Part shown: positions 11,379-22,971 of the stretch, piece after piece | How the letters are laid out: every line of letters begins with the position of its first letter | Position numbering within the stretch: position 1 is the first letter of the stretch | Assembly: GCA_015179125.1 (NCBI GenBank) | Contig: WHVA01000377.1 | Coordinates: 50,620-114,619, forward strand | From: Gautieria morchelliformis | Lineage: Eukaryota > Basidiomycota > Agaricomycetes > Gomphales > Gomphaceae | Direction of reading: 5' to 3' | DNA length: 64,000 bases | The notes under the pieces: model-generated | The model's database searches: none | Told to the model about the DNA's origin: nothing | What the model saw: the letters and a program-made list of their open reading frames with translations, nothing else | Translations under genes and position numbers: made by a program

Positions 11379-14053
11379 TTAAGCAGAACGCAGCCCAACC
11401 AGCTGGTTCATATGGAGGACCTTGTGCCATGGGAGCCACTTCATGAACATGTCCACCGCCATGTCTGCGGTGGGTACGTAGTCAATGTTCAGTAGGTTCT
11501 CCTGGACCGAGTGTCGTATGAAATGATACCGAATGTCAATGTGCTTCGTACGGGGGTGATACTTGTCGTTTTTCGTGATAGAAATGGCGGAGATGTTGTC
11601 AAGATGTATGGTGATGGGTTTCCTCAAGGGGCGTGCAATCTCAGCGAGAAACATTCTTATCCATAGTGCCTCCTTTGCCGTGTGAGTTGCCGCGATGTAC
11701 TCGGCCTCAGTAGTCGATAGCGCGACGATCGCTTGTTTCTTTGAGCTCCAGGAGACTGCGCCACCTCCCATCGTGAAGACGTATCCGGATATGGAGTGAC
11801 AGTGTTCTTGCGATGCCCAATCCGCATCCGAGAAGGCCTCAAGTCCTTTCCCCGTTCCCCCAATGACAAGATCCACATCTTTCGTCCCTTTGAGATAACG
11901 GAAAACTCTTTTGACCGCCTCCCAGTGTGGTCTTCCGGGATTTTGCATGAACTGCGAGAGGAACAATACAGCGAAGGAAATATCCGGACGGGTGCCCAGC
12001 GCTGCGTACATGAGGGAGCCAATGGCTTCCCTGTAAGGTACGCCATGCATATCTTCAAATTGGTGCGGGGTGGACGGACATTGTGACAGGGAGAGCTTGT
12101 GGTGAGGTCGAGTGGGGTTCCGAACGGGTTAGCGTCCTGCAAATTGAATCTCTTGAGGATTTTCTGTATGTAGGCACGCTGTGATAGGGAGATCGTGCGT
12201 AACTTGCGATCCCTCTTCACTTCGATTCCCAATAGCCAATGCAAGTCCCCCAGATCCTTGATCTTGAGTGCGGTGCACAGCTCGTCCTTAAACCTGCTTA
12301 TCGCACCTCTGGAATTCACGGCCATGGTAAGATCGTCAACGTTCACAGCGGCGATGAGGGCATCCTGCCCGATATACCTGTAAAAGACCGCGTGCTCGAC
12401 CTCACATCGTGTGAACCCAAAACTGAACATAATCCTGCAGAACATGTTATACCATTCTCTGCCTGACTGCTTCAGGCCGTAAATGGCGCGGTTGAGGTGG
12501 CAGACATGGCGCTCCTTGCCAGGGGTCTCATACCCCTTTGCCTGACACATGTAAACGACCTCGGTGATCGGGGCGTTGAGGTACGCGCCGTCTATATCCG
12601 TCTGCTCGAGCTCCCAATCGTTCCTGATGGCAATAGCGGCGATGATGCGGATGGCGGAGAGTTTGGCGGTAGGGGAGAATGTCTCGTTGTAGTCTATCCC
12701 TTCAGCTTGTGAAAAGCCTTGCGCGACGAGCCTTGTCTTGCGATTCACAATTTTGCCATTGGCGTTGTGTTTGTAGTGGAATACTAGTTTGCTGCCCACT
12801 ATGTTCACACCACCTGGGGGTTCCACTAGGTCCCAGGTTCTCAATTCGGCATGCTGGTTCAACTTGCGCCTTATGGAGGTGTCCCAGGCCGGCCAGTCTT
12901 CGCGTGAACGTGCATCATCCAGGCTGACCGTGTCGGTTCCCACGCTCTGGATAGATGCCGCCATTGAAAACTCTAGGGGGCGACACGTCATCCCCTCATC
13001 CTCCGTGCTGACCTCCAGGACTTCCAAGGCCACATTCCCGGTCGGTATTGGCAGCCCCTTAGGGTACATGGGGCCACTCGCGCGACCGGTGCTGCTGCCT
13101 GCACCGTCGGCGATGTCCCTTATGTAGGCAGAGGGCTTGCGCGCCCTGTGACCCCTGCCTTGAGGCTGCTCCTCTGGGGGGTCCGGCGCCTCAAATCCTT
13201 CAAGAGGATCTATTTGCAGCGCAGGAGGGTCGACGCGCGGTGCAGCTGGGGGCAGGAGTGTGCGTGGCGTGGGCAGGTGGTTGTGAGCGGCGCCTTGACT
13301 GTTCTGGGTGGCTAGCTCCCCCTCAGTCTGCACGTCGCTCGGGACGACCAGGACGGATTCGTCGAATGCAACGTTGCGCTCGACGGTCACTCGACGCTTG
13401 CCGGGCCAGTACACTCTGTGCCCCTTGCTTTCGTCGCTGTATCCAACCCACCTGCCTTCGTCCGCCTTGGCTTCCAGCTTTCCGCGGTCTTCTCTGAGGG
13501 TAAAGACCCTCGCGCCCCATTCCGGTAAGTCTGTGAGATCTGGCTTGACGCGGTGCATGAGCTCATACGGCGTTTTTCCGTGCAGTGCGCGCGTGGATGT
13601 CCGGTTTTTCAACCAGACTGCGTGTTGCACCGACTCCGTCCAGAGAAATTTGGGCAAACCGACTGCCAGGTGCATCGCATGTGCGTGTTCCAGCAGCGTG
13701 CGGTTGAGTCTTTCTGACACACCGTTCTCTTCAGGCGTGTCATGTACGGTCAGACTTCGGACCGTTCCCTTGGATTTAAGGTGAGCGCTGAACTCTTCGG
13801 AGAGATATTCACCGCCGCGATCCGTTTGTAGGCGCTTCAGCTTCGCGCTGTGCTGGGTCTCTACCCATGCCTGGTATTGCCGGTAGCAGCGGAGGGTGTC
13901 ACTCTTCCTTGCCATGGGTACCAGGTACGTCCACCTGCTGTGGTCATCGGTGAAACTAACAAAGTATTCTTTACCGTCATAGCTTTGGGGGTTCGCAGGC
14001 CCCCACATGTCCGAGTGGACTTTTTCGCCAAATTTTGTGGCCCACGGTCCCTC
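11379..14053 (-). pseudogene. Copia integrase core, reverse transcriptase and RNase H
   Basis: Continues the gag frame after the TGA at 14,054. Integrase carries SDMWGP, TDRGGEY and EENGVSERLNRTLLE (D,D,E). RT follows with RLVAQGFSQ, TDIDGAYLNA, YGLKQSGREWY and the catalytic box AVNVDD, where a Tyr usually precedes VDD. A frameshift at about 12,050-12,090 separates this from the last part, which encodes VPYREAIGSLMYAAL, then RNase H with AFSDADWA, LSTTEAEYIAA and TKHIDIRYH, ending QLVGLRSA at 11,379. It would encode the enzymes for reverse transcription and insertion but is disrupted. Confidence 0.9.
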
Positions 14054-14056
14054 TCA

Positions 14057-15601
14057 CGTCTGTGGGACCGGCTTTCTGGTAGGTTTGGCTTGTGCACAGG
14101 CTGTGCAAAAACCAGGCTGACTGGCTGCATCTAGCTCCAGTCCCGTGATAACGCCGTCCTGAACGAGTTTTCGAGCAACCTGTGGGGATATGTGTCCCAT
14201 CCGCCGGTGCAGCTCGTCCAGGGTGAGTACTTTTCGTGCTGCACTCGTCGCTGCTGCTGTGGACTCGTGTTCCACCTTGTACAGCCCATTGGATAGCGGG
14301 ACCTGCCCAAGCAACGTCCCTCGCTTATCCCAAATCAAGCATTTCTGGTCCTTTAATAGGACCGAGTACCCCGCAGCGTCGCAGCGCGTCAGCGAGATCA
14401 GCGTGAATGCTAGATCAGGGCAATACAGCACATCCTTTAAGGTAATGTGCGTCGTCGTCTTCCCGTTCGGGATTCCGACCCTCATGCTGCCTATGCCAAT
14501 AGCTTTGAACACGGTCTTGTCTGCAGCATTGATTGCGCGTGGCGCAATCTCCTTGAAGGTGAGGAAGTGGTGTTTGCTTGGTGACATATGACCTGACGTG
14601 CCCAAGTCATAGACATCGACTTCCCATCCTGTCAATGCACTCGTTCCCAGCGCGAGCGTGGTCCCAGCAAACATTGTGGTGAACGCAAAGTCCTCACTTT
14701 CCACTGCCACGTTCGCTGATCCGCCTCCCTTCTTGTCTTCCTCCTTCTTGTCCTTCTTTTTCGCTTTAGAACGACAGTCTGCTTTCAGGTGTCCCTTCTT
14801 GCTGCATTTCCAGCACTCCACATCGGTTTTCGTGGTGCTGGAGGAGCTGCTGCGTGCATGGGGTTTCCCGCAGCCTTTGGATGCTGCGAGTGCGTTCTCA
14901 CTGGCTTTCAGTTGGCGTTCTTCGATCGCTAACCATTCGAACTCATCAATCAGGGTTCCGACGACCTGATAGGGCTCCAACTTGGCCTTCGCATGCGCCG
15001 CAGACATCGCGATTGCATTTATGAGCGGGCGGTACGACTTAGGGAGTGAGCCGAGGATGACGGTGACTAGGTCATCATTGGTAAGTGCGGTGTTCATCCC
15101 TGCCAGTTGTTCCTGCGTCCTCATGAGTGCCTCCAAGTGTGTACGGACGTTCAACTCGTCCTCGCACTTCATTTCGTACATCCGGCGCCGCATATCCACC
15201 TTGATGGTGAGTGCCTTGGTTTCGTGTTTTGCACACACGGTGTCCCACACCTCCTTGGCTGTAGGGAGGTTTCGGATCTCAATGAGGAGGCTGTCGGGGA
15301 CCATGGTAAATACCTGGGCCATGATCATGGCCTCCTGCTGATTGTAGTCATCCCAGCGCTTTTCCAGTGTGTCCAGGTCCTCCTCCTCCTTCTCCATTAG
15401 CTTGTGACTGCTGGGGTAGGTGGGGATCGGAGGGGGGATCCTGGAGGTCCCGTCCAGGTGACGTTTGGCACCATGGGTCGCCGACAGAGTGGCTAACGTC
15501 TGGCTTTTCCAGGTGACCCAGTTCGTGCCATCCCTGGCCAGCTTCGGGACAATGAACGACTTAGAGGTGGAGGTAGACATTGTGGGCTCTGCGGGGCCCA
15601 T
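14057..15601 (-). pseudogene. Copia Gag, protease and integrase zinc-binding N-terminus
   Basis: Starts at ATG 15,601 (a second ATG follows 7 codons later). The Gag region (UBN2/gag-polypeptide type, DYNQQEAMIMAQVF) is followed by a CCHC knuckle, CWKCSKKGHLKADC, near 14,780-14,825. The protease site reads DLGTSGHM where DSG(A/T)S is usual, so the residue after the catalytic Asp is unusual. A GAG-pre-integrase HHCC module (HRRMGHIS ... CTACAQAK) comes last. The frame stops at TGA 14,054-14,056, directly after KPVPQT. The same frame continues through KFGEKVHSDMWGP into integrase, so this TGA is a premature stop, probably from CGA. Confidence 0.88.
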
Positions 15602-15605
15602 ACCC

Positions 15606-15836
15606 TGTTGTAATTAGCGCAGTGTCTAGAGACGAAGGAGCTCAGTGAATGGGAAATTCACTGAGCATCTATTGTTACTATACCTAGAGACGAAGGAGCT
15701 ACAGTCATAGTGTAAGCTACTGTATGTCTCAGTATACCTGAATGGCACGTACCTCAGTGAATGGGCAATTCACTGAGGTACTACTAACAATGGTGCGAGT
15801 AATATACTGCCACGGTCGAGTATGACCGTGGCTTCA
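15606..15836 (-). repeat. Copia element 5' LTR
   Basis: 231 bases matching 11,069-11,298. Both copies contain the same internal direct repeats (CTAGAGACGAAGGAGCT twice; CTCAGTGAATGGG twice). The outer edge runs directly into another Copia fragment. Confidence 0.82.
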
Positions 15837-16060
15837 AATCGGGTCATATACTGAGTGCCGCATACATCAGTGAGCCGGTTGCTTTGGCATATGGTACTTC
15901 GATAGTTGGACCTGTTGAGTCCATAGGTGCTACAAGTTTGATCATCTTGTGTAGAGGCGTAGATACAGAATGAGCTGTTGCCATGTTGAATTGATCGAGT
16001 ATGATGTCGTGTTATGACCGTTCCGCTCAACCATCTCCGCCACCTCTGGAACACCTCTGC
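15837..16060 (-). pseudogene. older Copia RT fragment flanking the younger element
   Basis: Minus-strand frames read ATGSLMYAALSI, the same position in RT as IGSLMYAALGTRPD of the neighbouring element but clearly diverged and with a stop. It forms the other half of the host copy seen at 10,925-11,068. Confidence 0.6.
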
Positions 16061-16975
16061 AGCACCTCCGACTTTTTAGGAATAATATATCAGATATATC
16101 AGAATGGATATATTTGATGTCTCAGGGAGTGGGAATCCTTCGTGCACCCCTGTGCACGGTATATGTGTGAGCTGACTAAGCTCTGTGGAGCGAGTGCGTC
16201 ACTGATTGATGTAGGTCACGTGACCGAGTCGAGGAAGAAATAGATGATAACAGAGGAAAAAGAGGTGCGAAGCTTTTGCTTTCGGAGCAGTATAGCATAG
16301 CCAGTTATAGTAGACTCTCAACAAAGAATTAGAGAAAACTATCAAGAATTAAGCTCTGTAGCTATCAAACAAGTCTACAGTTACTTCAGGGGGTGAAACA
16401 GCAATTTCTGGATTGTTCTGGATATTTTCTGGATATTTTGTTCGTACATTTGTGGTAGCTACTTATAATATAATAGTAGTGACTACCAGTGTTCAAGATA
16501 GTGAGTGAATGGGTCAGGATAATGTGGAAAATGCTCCACAGGCTGCATACAGCTGTGGGGCAGGAACAATGATGGGGATACTTGTCCTATTGACAAGTAT
16601 CTAAGTTGGGACCTTGGAGCAGTATACAAAGCCCCTTTCAACATGAATTATAGTTCGTAATCAGTGGAGCTGGTCAGGGGAATAGAATAGAAAAGAATCT
16701 TGTGTGTCCTGTGCTGTGTGCCTACAGCAGCCTTGGCAAGGCATTTGCCATCTCTGTACCTCTCTCCTGAGGTAGCTATTCAGTATGTCCATAGATAGGA
16801 CTATATACTGTAGTTTCCATCGTGTCCAATGTCCCTGTATGGGACTATTAGTCCCATAGCAATTATTCCTTCTGACCAGGGCCCAGGTGCCTGCTTTCCA
16901 GGGCAGGCACTGCTACTGGTGCATGGATCATTTCCTCCAGATAGTTAGCTCAGTTAGACATTATTTAGACCTTAG
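16061..16975. other. non-coding, unclassified
   Basis: About 900 bases without a recognisable gene. Short direct repeats occur (TCTGGATATTTT twice near 16,420; ATATCAGATATATCAG near 16,087). It could be a degraded LTR, but no partner copy was found in the window. Confidence 0.35.
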
Positions 16976-16979
16976 AATA

Positions 16980-17647
16980 CTGTGTGATATAACTATCCCA
17001 TTTATTCTAACACGACTCTATTCTGCAACATCCGCAACCCACAACCTCAACCCCTTGTTCTTCAGTACCCCTGGTTGCCTCTACCCACCAGCCCCCGTAC
17101 TTGACCCTGAACACAGCAAGATACCATTTCCGTAATTCCGTTTGTTCCGATGCCCATTGTACTTACGCACCTTTGTTCTTTTGCCATTGTTCTTACTCTA
17201 CCCTGCACCCCCTTGTCATCCCCTTGTTCTGCATTAGTTACTTACCCCGTATGTCTATCCAATTCCCGCTCCCTCAGGAATTTGCTTAGTACTACACTAT
17301 TACTTGTTGCTTCAGCTCTTTGTATAAAACCCCCACATGTATGTCTCTGTTTCTGCAATCAGATGATCGACTTGGATACGTGAATCCCTTCGCACTATCT
17401 CCTGTTCTTAGTACAGCGAGTCTTGCAAGCTCTGTCTCTCTCTGCCTTCGATCCTCTGTCCTCTGCCTCTTCTGACCTCTGTCCTCCGACCTTCGATCCT
17501 TAGTACTCACTTCCCGACTTCCACCTTCTCCGACATCCGGAAGTCAAATCCGAAATACTTAGGACGATAGTTCATCAGGGGCGCAACACATAAGTTGAAG
17601 CCATTGTCCTTTCTAGTTCCGACCTCTGGGATGTCCGATACGTAACA
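16980..17647 (+). repeat. diverged solo LTR of Gypsy family A
   Basis: Resembles the family A LTR in order and wording: the CCATTGTTCT tract, TTTGTATAAAA (TATA box near 17,322), TTCTGCAATCAGAT, GGACGATAGTTCATC, GGGGCGCAAC and the end GATACGTAACA at 17,647. Much more diverged than the other copies. The left edge is uncertain. Confidence 0.7.
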
Positions 17648-17689
17648 TGTTGATATAATGTCCTTGAGACATAGTTAGTGTTCCCTCCT

Positions 17690-17890
17690 CTCTATTCCTC
17701 TCAATCCTAATTCCTAGAATTTTCTTCATTTCTCCTAAATCTGTCATAGGGAATGAAGCTCCCCCTTGAGCTTGACCATCCCTTCCTTGGAATCAGAAAA
17801 TAATCCGAAGTTGTCCACATACACTGATATGACTTCAATTGAATCCTTATCTTGTCTGATATAGACACATTCATTGGCTGTGCTTTGATG
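17690..17890 (-). pseudogene. Copia RT fragment, C-terminal part
   Basis: Minus strand reads NECVYIRQDKDSIEVISV then YVDNFGLFSDSKEGM and, after a frameshift, a TDLGEMKKILGI-like stretch. This is the region around the Copia YVDD box. The N-terminal part of what seems to be the same RT lies at 19,115-19,690, separated by LTR sequence. Confidence 0.65.
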
Positions 17891-17894
17891 AAAG

Positions 17895-18877
17895 CCAAGA
17901 TCGAGTAGTAATCCTAGACGTGAACACAGCGAATTCCCAAATAACTTGTGCGAATAAGTGTGCTGTTCGGCAAATAGGGTGAACCAATAAATGTTCAGAA
18001 GATAAGAGGACTGCCCGATCGGGGCTCGCCCTATCTACAGTCGTAGCGAAATAGCCCATGGCACTTGATGATGTAACATGCAAGGTGTCACGGAAAGGTT
18101 GTTTAAGTAGCAACAATCCTTTCTCCAGTGAAGGTGCTCCTTCGGAGCCCTTCACCGACAGCACAGATAATAGTTTGAAGGCTAAGGTAACGAAGGTGAA
18201 GTATGAAAACTCACCAGTGATGCTTAAGTCTTAGTCTTCCTCTGGTCAAAGATAGAAATCTACAGGAGAGGGCTCAAGATGATAGTCACAGCAAGGTCAA
18301 GTTTTGCACAAGATGGACATATGATAATTGAACTGGGGAATATACATGTGAATAGGAAAGAAGCCGTCTGGAGTCAGGGTTGGATAGGGGTGCACATTCA
18401 GGATACAGAAGAGATGAAACACGCATACCATAGAAAGAAGGAGGAGTGTGAATGTGAAACAACGGGGGGGAAAGACGATGAAGGCACTTATGTAGGAAAG
18501 CATGCCTTGAGACCTGCATATATGTTACCCTGCATGGACTCTTCTTCTGCTGGGCTGATCCCACATGATCTACAGTTAGGGTGTCCCGCGAATGCGTCCC
18601 GGCCATATGAACACCTAAAGGGGTTGCATCGGGAAGCTGATGGTGCCAGTCATGAACCATCATGCCAGGTATAGGATGTCCATCATGTTTGATGGCGTGC
18701 CTGCTGGCGAATGATGCGAGCAGTGAATGGTCGTTCGGCGAACAAGGCGAAGAGTGAATGGAGTGAACATGGAAGAGGAATGGTCGAAGGGTAGGGCAAA
18801 CTCAGGTGAAGCTGCAGGAGGAGCGATGAGGGGGAACATAGAGACAGCGAGGTAAGGGAAATAGACGGGTCGTGACA
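17895..18877 (-). repeat. LTR of family B, inverted copy
   Basis: Reverse complement of the family B LTR seen at 19,826-20,853 and 50,635-51,672. On the minus strand it begins TGTCACGACCCG at 18,877. The distal end is diverged, so the left boundary is approximate. Confidence 0.7.
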
Positions 18878-19114
18878 ATCCGGCCATAGGAACATCCAAA
18901 GGGGGTTGAGCCGAGGAGGTGAGAGGACCAGTGATGAACTATCAAGCCAGCCAAAGGACGTCGATCCTGCTTTGATGGCGTGGCCATGGCGAATGACGCG
19001 AGTAGCCAAGGTTGTTCGGCGAACTCGGCGAAGGGTGTTCGGAGCCAACGTAGAAGTGAAGTGATGAAGGGGAGGACAGACCTACTGGGTATAGGAAGTA
19101 AACACATCATGACA
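18878..19114 (-). repeat. partial family B LTR next to a full one
   Basis: The minus strand begins TGTCATGATGTG at 19,114 and follows the first 240 or so bases of the family B LTR, then meets the start of the next copy at 18,877. Two LTR copies are thus nested or in tandem inside a Copia RT gene. Confidence 0.6.
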
Positions 19115-19690
19115 GCATCCAGATCCGTCATCAAAACTGTTGGGCTGGCACATATATATTTCTTCTTCCATAGTTGAATTGAGATAAGCGCCTTTGACGT
19201 CCATCATCTCGATTTCCCAATTGAGCCTGTTTGCGATGGCTAGTAAGACACATAGAGAGTTGAATTTGACCACAGGTGATGTTATTTCATAGTAATCCAT
19301 TCCTGGTCTTTGTGTGAACCCTTGAGCTACAACCCTTGCTTTGGCTTTGTCAAATTGTCCATACAGCTGCGTTTTAGCAGCATATACCCATTGGCAACCG
19401 ATGGCTACTCGTACGGGTGGCAATTCTGTTAGCTCCCACATTCCAAGTGTTTTATGTTGATTCATTTCAACTTCCATTGCCTTTTCCCAGATCAGCGCTT
19501 TGTGCTGGGAAGCGAGGCGCCACATGGCTCTGAGTCAGCAGGAACACCCGGCATGAACTCAGGAATATGATGATGGAACTTAGCGTGTCGAAAGTATGTC
19601 ATTTTACCGATGTTTTTGCCACCATGGCAGTACTCCTCACAGTTGCAATGGTAAGTTTCTCACTTTGATGAAATTTCCGCTTCAGCCATC
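19115..19690 (-). pseudogene. Copia RT fragment, N-terminal part
   Basis: Minus strand encodes WEKAMEVEMNQHKTLGMWEL, CQWVYAAKTQ, RVVAQGFTQRPGMDY and MDVKGAYLNSTMEEEIYMCQ, i.e. the first third of a Copia RT. It ends in FDDGSG exactly where a family B LTR starts (19,114). Not functional as it stands. Confidence 0.8.
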
Positions 19691-19825
19691 TTAAGAATAG
19701 TGCGGTAAGTCCAATAAATCGTTAGTTGAGCCATAGGTCGACTTACAAATAAAATACGCTCGGGTGTGTGTGGAAGGTGCAGAGAGTGAATGTGGTAGCG
19801 CTGGCCACATATCACATGTCTGTGC

Positions 19826-20853
19826 TGTCATGACCCATATATTTCCCTTACCCCACTGTCCCTGTTCCTCCTCCCATTGTTCCTCTTGCATCTTCGCCTG
19901 AGTTCGCCATACCTCTGACCACTCCCCAACTATGTTCGTTCCACTTGCTCTTCGCCACATTCGCCGAACGACCATTCGCTGCTCGCATCATTCGTCAGCA
20001 GGCATGCCATCAGACATGATCAACACCCTTTACCCGGTGTGATGGTTCATTGCTGGCCCCATCACCTTCTCAATCCATCCCCTTTAGGTGTTCATATGGC
20101 TGGGATACATTTGCGGGACGTCCTACCCATAGGTCGTGTGGGATCAACCCAGCAGACGAAGAGTCCATGCAGGGTGGTGTATATGCAGGTTCCAAGGCGT
20201 GTTTCCGTACATAAGGGCCTTCGCCCTCTTTCCTCTCTGTCGTTTCATGTTCACACCCCCTTTTCACTCTATTGTATGTCTATTTCATCTATTATGTATC
20301 CTGACTGCGGACCCCATCCAACCCTGACTCCAGACGGCCTCTTTCCTATTTTCTAGCATCATATGAGCATTCAATATAAGTAGTCTACATTCACATGTAT
20401 ATTCCCCAGTTCAATTATCATATGTCCATCTTGTGCAAACTTGACCTCGCTGTTACTATCGTCTTGAGCCTTCTCCTGTATATTTCTATCTTTGACCAGA
20501 AGAAGACTTAAGCATCACTGGTGAGTTCTCATACTTCATCTTCGTTACCTTAGCCTTCGAACTATTATCTGTGCTGTCGGCGAAGGGCTCCGAAAGAGCG
20601 CCTTCGCCAGCAAAAGGATTGTCGATACTTAGACAACCTTTCCGAGACACCTTGCATGTTGAATCGTCAAGTGTCATGGGCTATTTCGCTACGACTGTAG
20701 ATAGGGCAAGCTCCATTTGGGCAGCCCTCTTATCTTGTGAACATTTATTGGTTCACCCTCTTCGCCGAACGGCATACTTATTCGCACAAGTTATTCGGGC
20801 ATTCGCTGTGTTCACTAATACACGATATTAATGCCTCAAAACCAATCTTGACA
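19826..20853 (+). repeat. solo LTR, family B, with perfect target duplication
   Basis: 1,028 bases from TGTCATGACCC to CCAATCTTGACA. It is flanked by TGTGC on both sides (19,821-19,825 and 20,854-20,858), a perfect 5-bp target-site duplication. No coding domains lie inside, so it is a solo LTR left by recombination. Confidence 0.9.
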
Positions 20854-20858
20854 TGTGC

Positions 20859-21299
20859 GTGGAAAAATAAAAAGGTTATGTGCATTTGCAGAAACGAAAA
20901 ACTCACACCCGAAGTCACGGAAATGGAAAATCATGCGTTGACATGAACACGCAGCAATGGGAAATCGGGTTAAAATGGCAGGATGCAGATATGAGTGCGC
21001 GCGCAGACATGGGAAATGGAGTGACGACGAGATATATGTGAGTGGGTCCAGAAAAAGTTGAGCGAAGCTGTCAAAGCAGCTGTACCGGTATCGGTTGGTG
21101 GTGGATCTGAATCGGAAGCAACTAGGTTTTGTAAACTAGATTAGAGCTATCTCTTCATGAAAAATACGGCGAAGGCATTCCAGTATCAGTTGGTGGCGGT
21201 GCTGAACCAGAAGCAACTGAGTTTTGTAAAAATAGATTTTCATGCATCAGTGCATCACAGATAGAATTTAAGGCCCACCCAAGTGATTTCCTTTTTGAG
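20859..21299. other. non-coding, unclassified
   Basis: About 440 bases. Two related segments (TACCGGTATCGGTTGGTGGTG near 21,083 and CCAGTATCAGTTGGTGGCGG near 21,180) form an imperfect roughly 100-bp tandem repeat. No gene seen. Confidence 0.35.
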
Positions 21300-21652
21300 T
21301 GTAAATAACCTATGTATCTACATGTACACTAGTTATTACATAACCCCAGTGGGCCCCTTAGGGACCCACTGTATAGTTTATGCATGGGAACCGGCCAGCG
21401 GTCCCTATCGCATCTTACTCTTACCTGTCACTACATAGCATTCAGAATACCACTCATTGGTCAAGTTCTGCAGTGCCCTTGTGATACAAGGTCCTAAGAT
21501 CGACATCCTTTACACCTTTTTGAACTATCCTGCGGTTGATCGCCACGCGACCAACCGATAGTGGATTCGAAGCAATCTTGAAAAAGATCGCTGCGTCGAC
21601 GACTAAACATCATTGAGACCCTCCAGTAGACCTTCTACTGTCGGCTGCGAGC

Positions 21653-22606
21653 ATGATGATTCCACGCAGTCGAAGACGGACACGAGCGACGAGCTCGAGG
21701 TCCACGCCCCAGGCGCAGCCCAGCGACATGATGGCTGATGCTACCCTGGACCAAGAGTCCAGGATGATAGAAGACGGAGAGATCGTAGATCTCACCGCCC
21801 TCGTCCCCCCAGTAGAGGACGAGGAAAACCCTGACCACGTCTCGTCGAGCGTGGCCAAAGAAGAGACGATGCCGGGCAATGAGCCGGCGCCACCCCCCCA
21901 TTCCTCTTTGCCCAGAGACAAAGGAAAGGGCAGAGAAGTCTCGCCGTCATCAGACGGTAGAGCAACAACGTTGAGGCGGGCACAAAGCCACGACTCGAAC
22001 CGACACTCACGAAGTAGAGCGACGACAATAGTCCCTGAAGGGGGACGACAGCAAAAAGGATGAGCCCCAGATGATGGTCAGGGCTCGGAATACTTGAGCT
22101 CCAGTTGCAAGAGCTCGAGGGCTCACGCCATCGACCACGAGACGGCAGAGGCCCTGAACAAACAGGTGCAGGCTGTGCTGCACCGAAGCACGCTGACGCG
22201 CCACAAGCACGATCAGCTAGCATCGTAGCTTGACAACTCCACCGCAGCCCTAATAGCAATCGGCAAGGAACTCCACCAGGCGGAGGAGATCAGGCTGCAA
22301 GACGCAGTTACGCTGGAGGATGTCCAGAAAGCCCTCCGCCCACGTGGGGAACGCGACACAACTCGTTCGAGCTCGTGACAGTCCACAGCCAACAAATGCA
22401 GTCACGACACGGAAGACCCGTGCCAAAAGGAGCGGGACAAGCAGCGAATGCCGCTGCCAGCCGTCCCGGTTGAACAGGACGTAAGGTTCGGGAATGAACC
22501 TCAAGAGAAACCGGCTGCCCCAATGGACAGCCATAAGACGATCCAACAGATCATCAGGGATCAGGTCGCCTCAGAGCCTGACTCTGAAATGACGACCGAG
22601 AGCTTT
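21653..22606 (+). pseudogene. Gypsy C Gag, N-terminal region
   Basis: Opens at ATG 21,653 with an Arg/Ser-rich segment (MMIPRSRRRTRATSSRS), then an acidic and proline-rich part. The frame stops at about 22,061 but related coding continues in other frames to the LINE insertion. The second copy of the element keeps the same start at 52,493. Function inferred from position; this part has no recognisable domain. Confidence 0.55.
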
Positions 22607-22971
22607 TTTTTTTTTTTTTTTTTTTTTCCAGGTTTTACGTCTTTTGGGGCATGGTCCTATGTAAGACGGTATATACAGTTTTCCCTTCGTATGCTTCCCT
22701 TCTCGCCTTTTGATCTCTATTGCTGCTTACGCTCTTAGGGCGAGGCCCCGAGCAGTCCCGTGCCTATGTGGGCGAGGTTTAGCGTCGTCTTGTTCTGCAC
22801 GCGTCTTTGTCCCCCCTCTCTCCGCTTTCCTTTCCTTTGCTTATCCCTGGTGGCGGAGCTAAGTCTCCAAAACTCTCCTTGAACCTCCCTGTGCTGTCTA
22901 TGTACCTGAACAGGTGCTCCATCGTCTTGTGTCCCCCGAGCAGCGTTTTCACTGACTTCGCCCCCCGCCTT
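22606..22971 (-). mobile_element. 5'-truncated LINE insertion with poly(A) and 12-bp target duplication
   Basis: On the minus strand the insert starts inside the last codons of a LINE ORF2 (HKTMEHLFRYIDSTGRFKES ends the conserved part), continues through a 3' UTR and ends in a run of 22 or more A. GACCGAGAGCTT flanks it on both sides (22,594-22,605 and 22,972-22,983). The uninterrupted site is preserved in the second element copy near 53,434. This is a textbook target-primed insertion. Confidence 0.92.

Larger units (their letters stand above)
11069..15836 (-). mobile_element. Ty1/Copia LTR retrotransposon, nearly complete
   Basis: The element runs right to left: 5' LTR 15,606-15,836, a leader beginning GGGTATGGGC, a gag-pol frame, a polypurine tract and the 3' LTR. 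Domain order is Gag, CCHC knuckle, protease, integrase, RT, RNase H, which is the Copia order. It is inactivated by one in-frame TGA and one frameshift. No clear 5-bp target duplication was found, partly because the 5' LTR outer edge joins an older Copia scrap. Confidence 0.9.
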
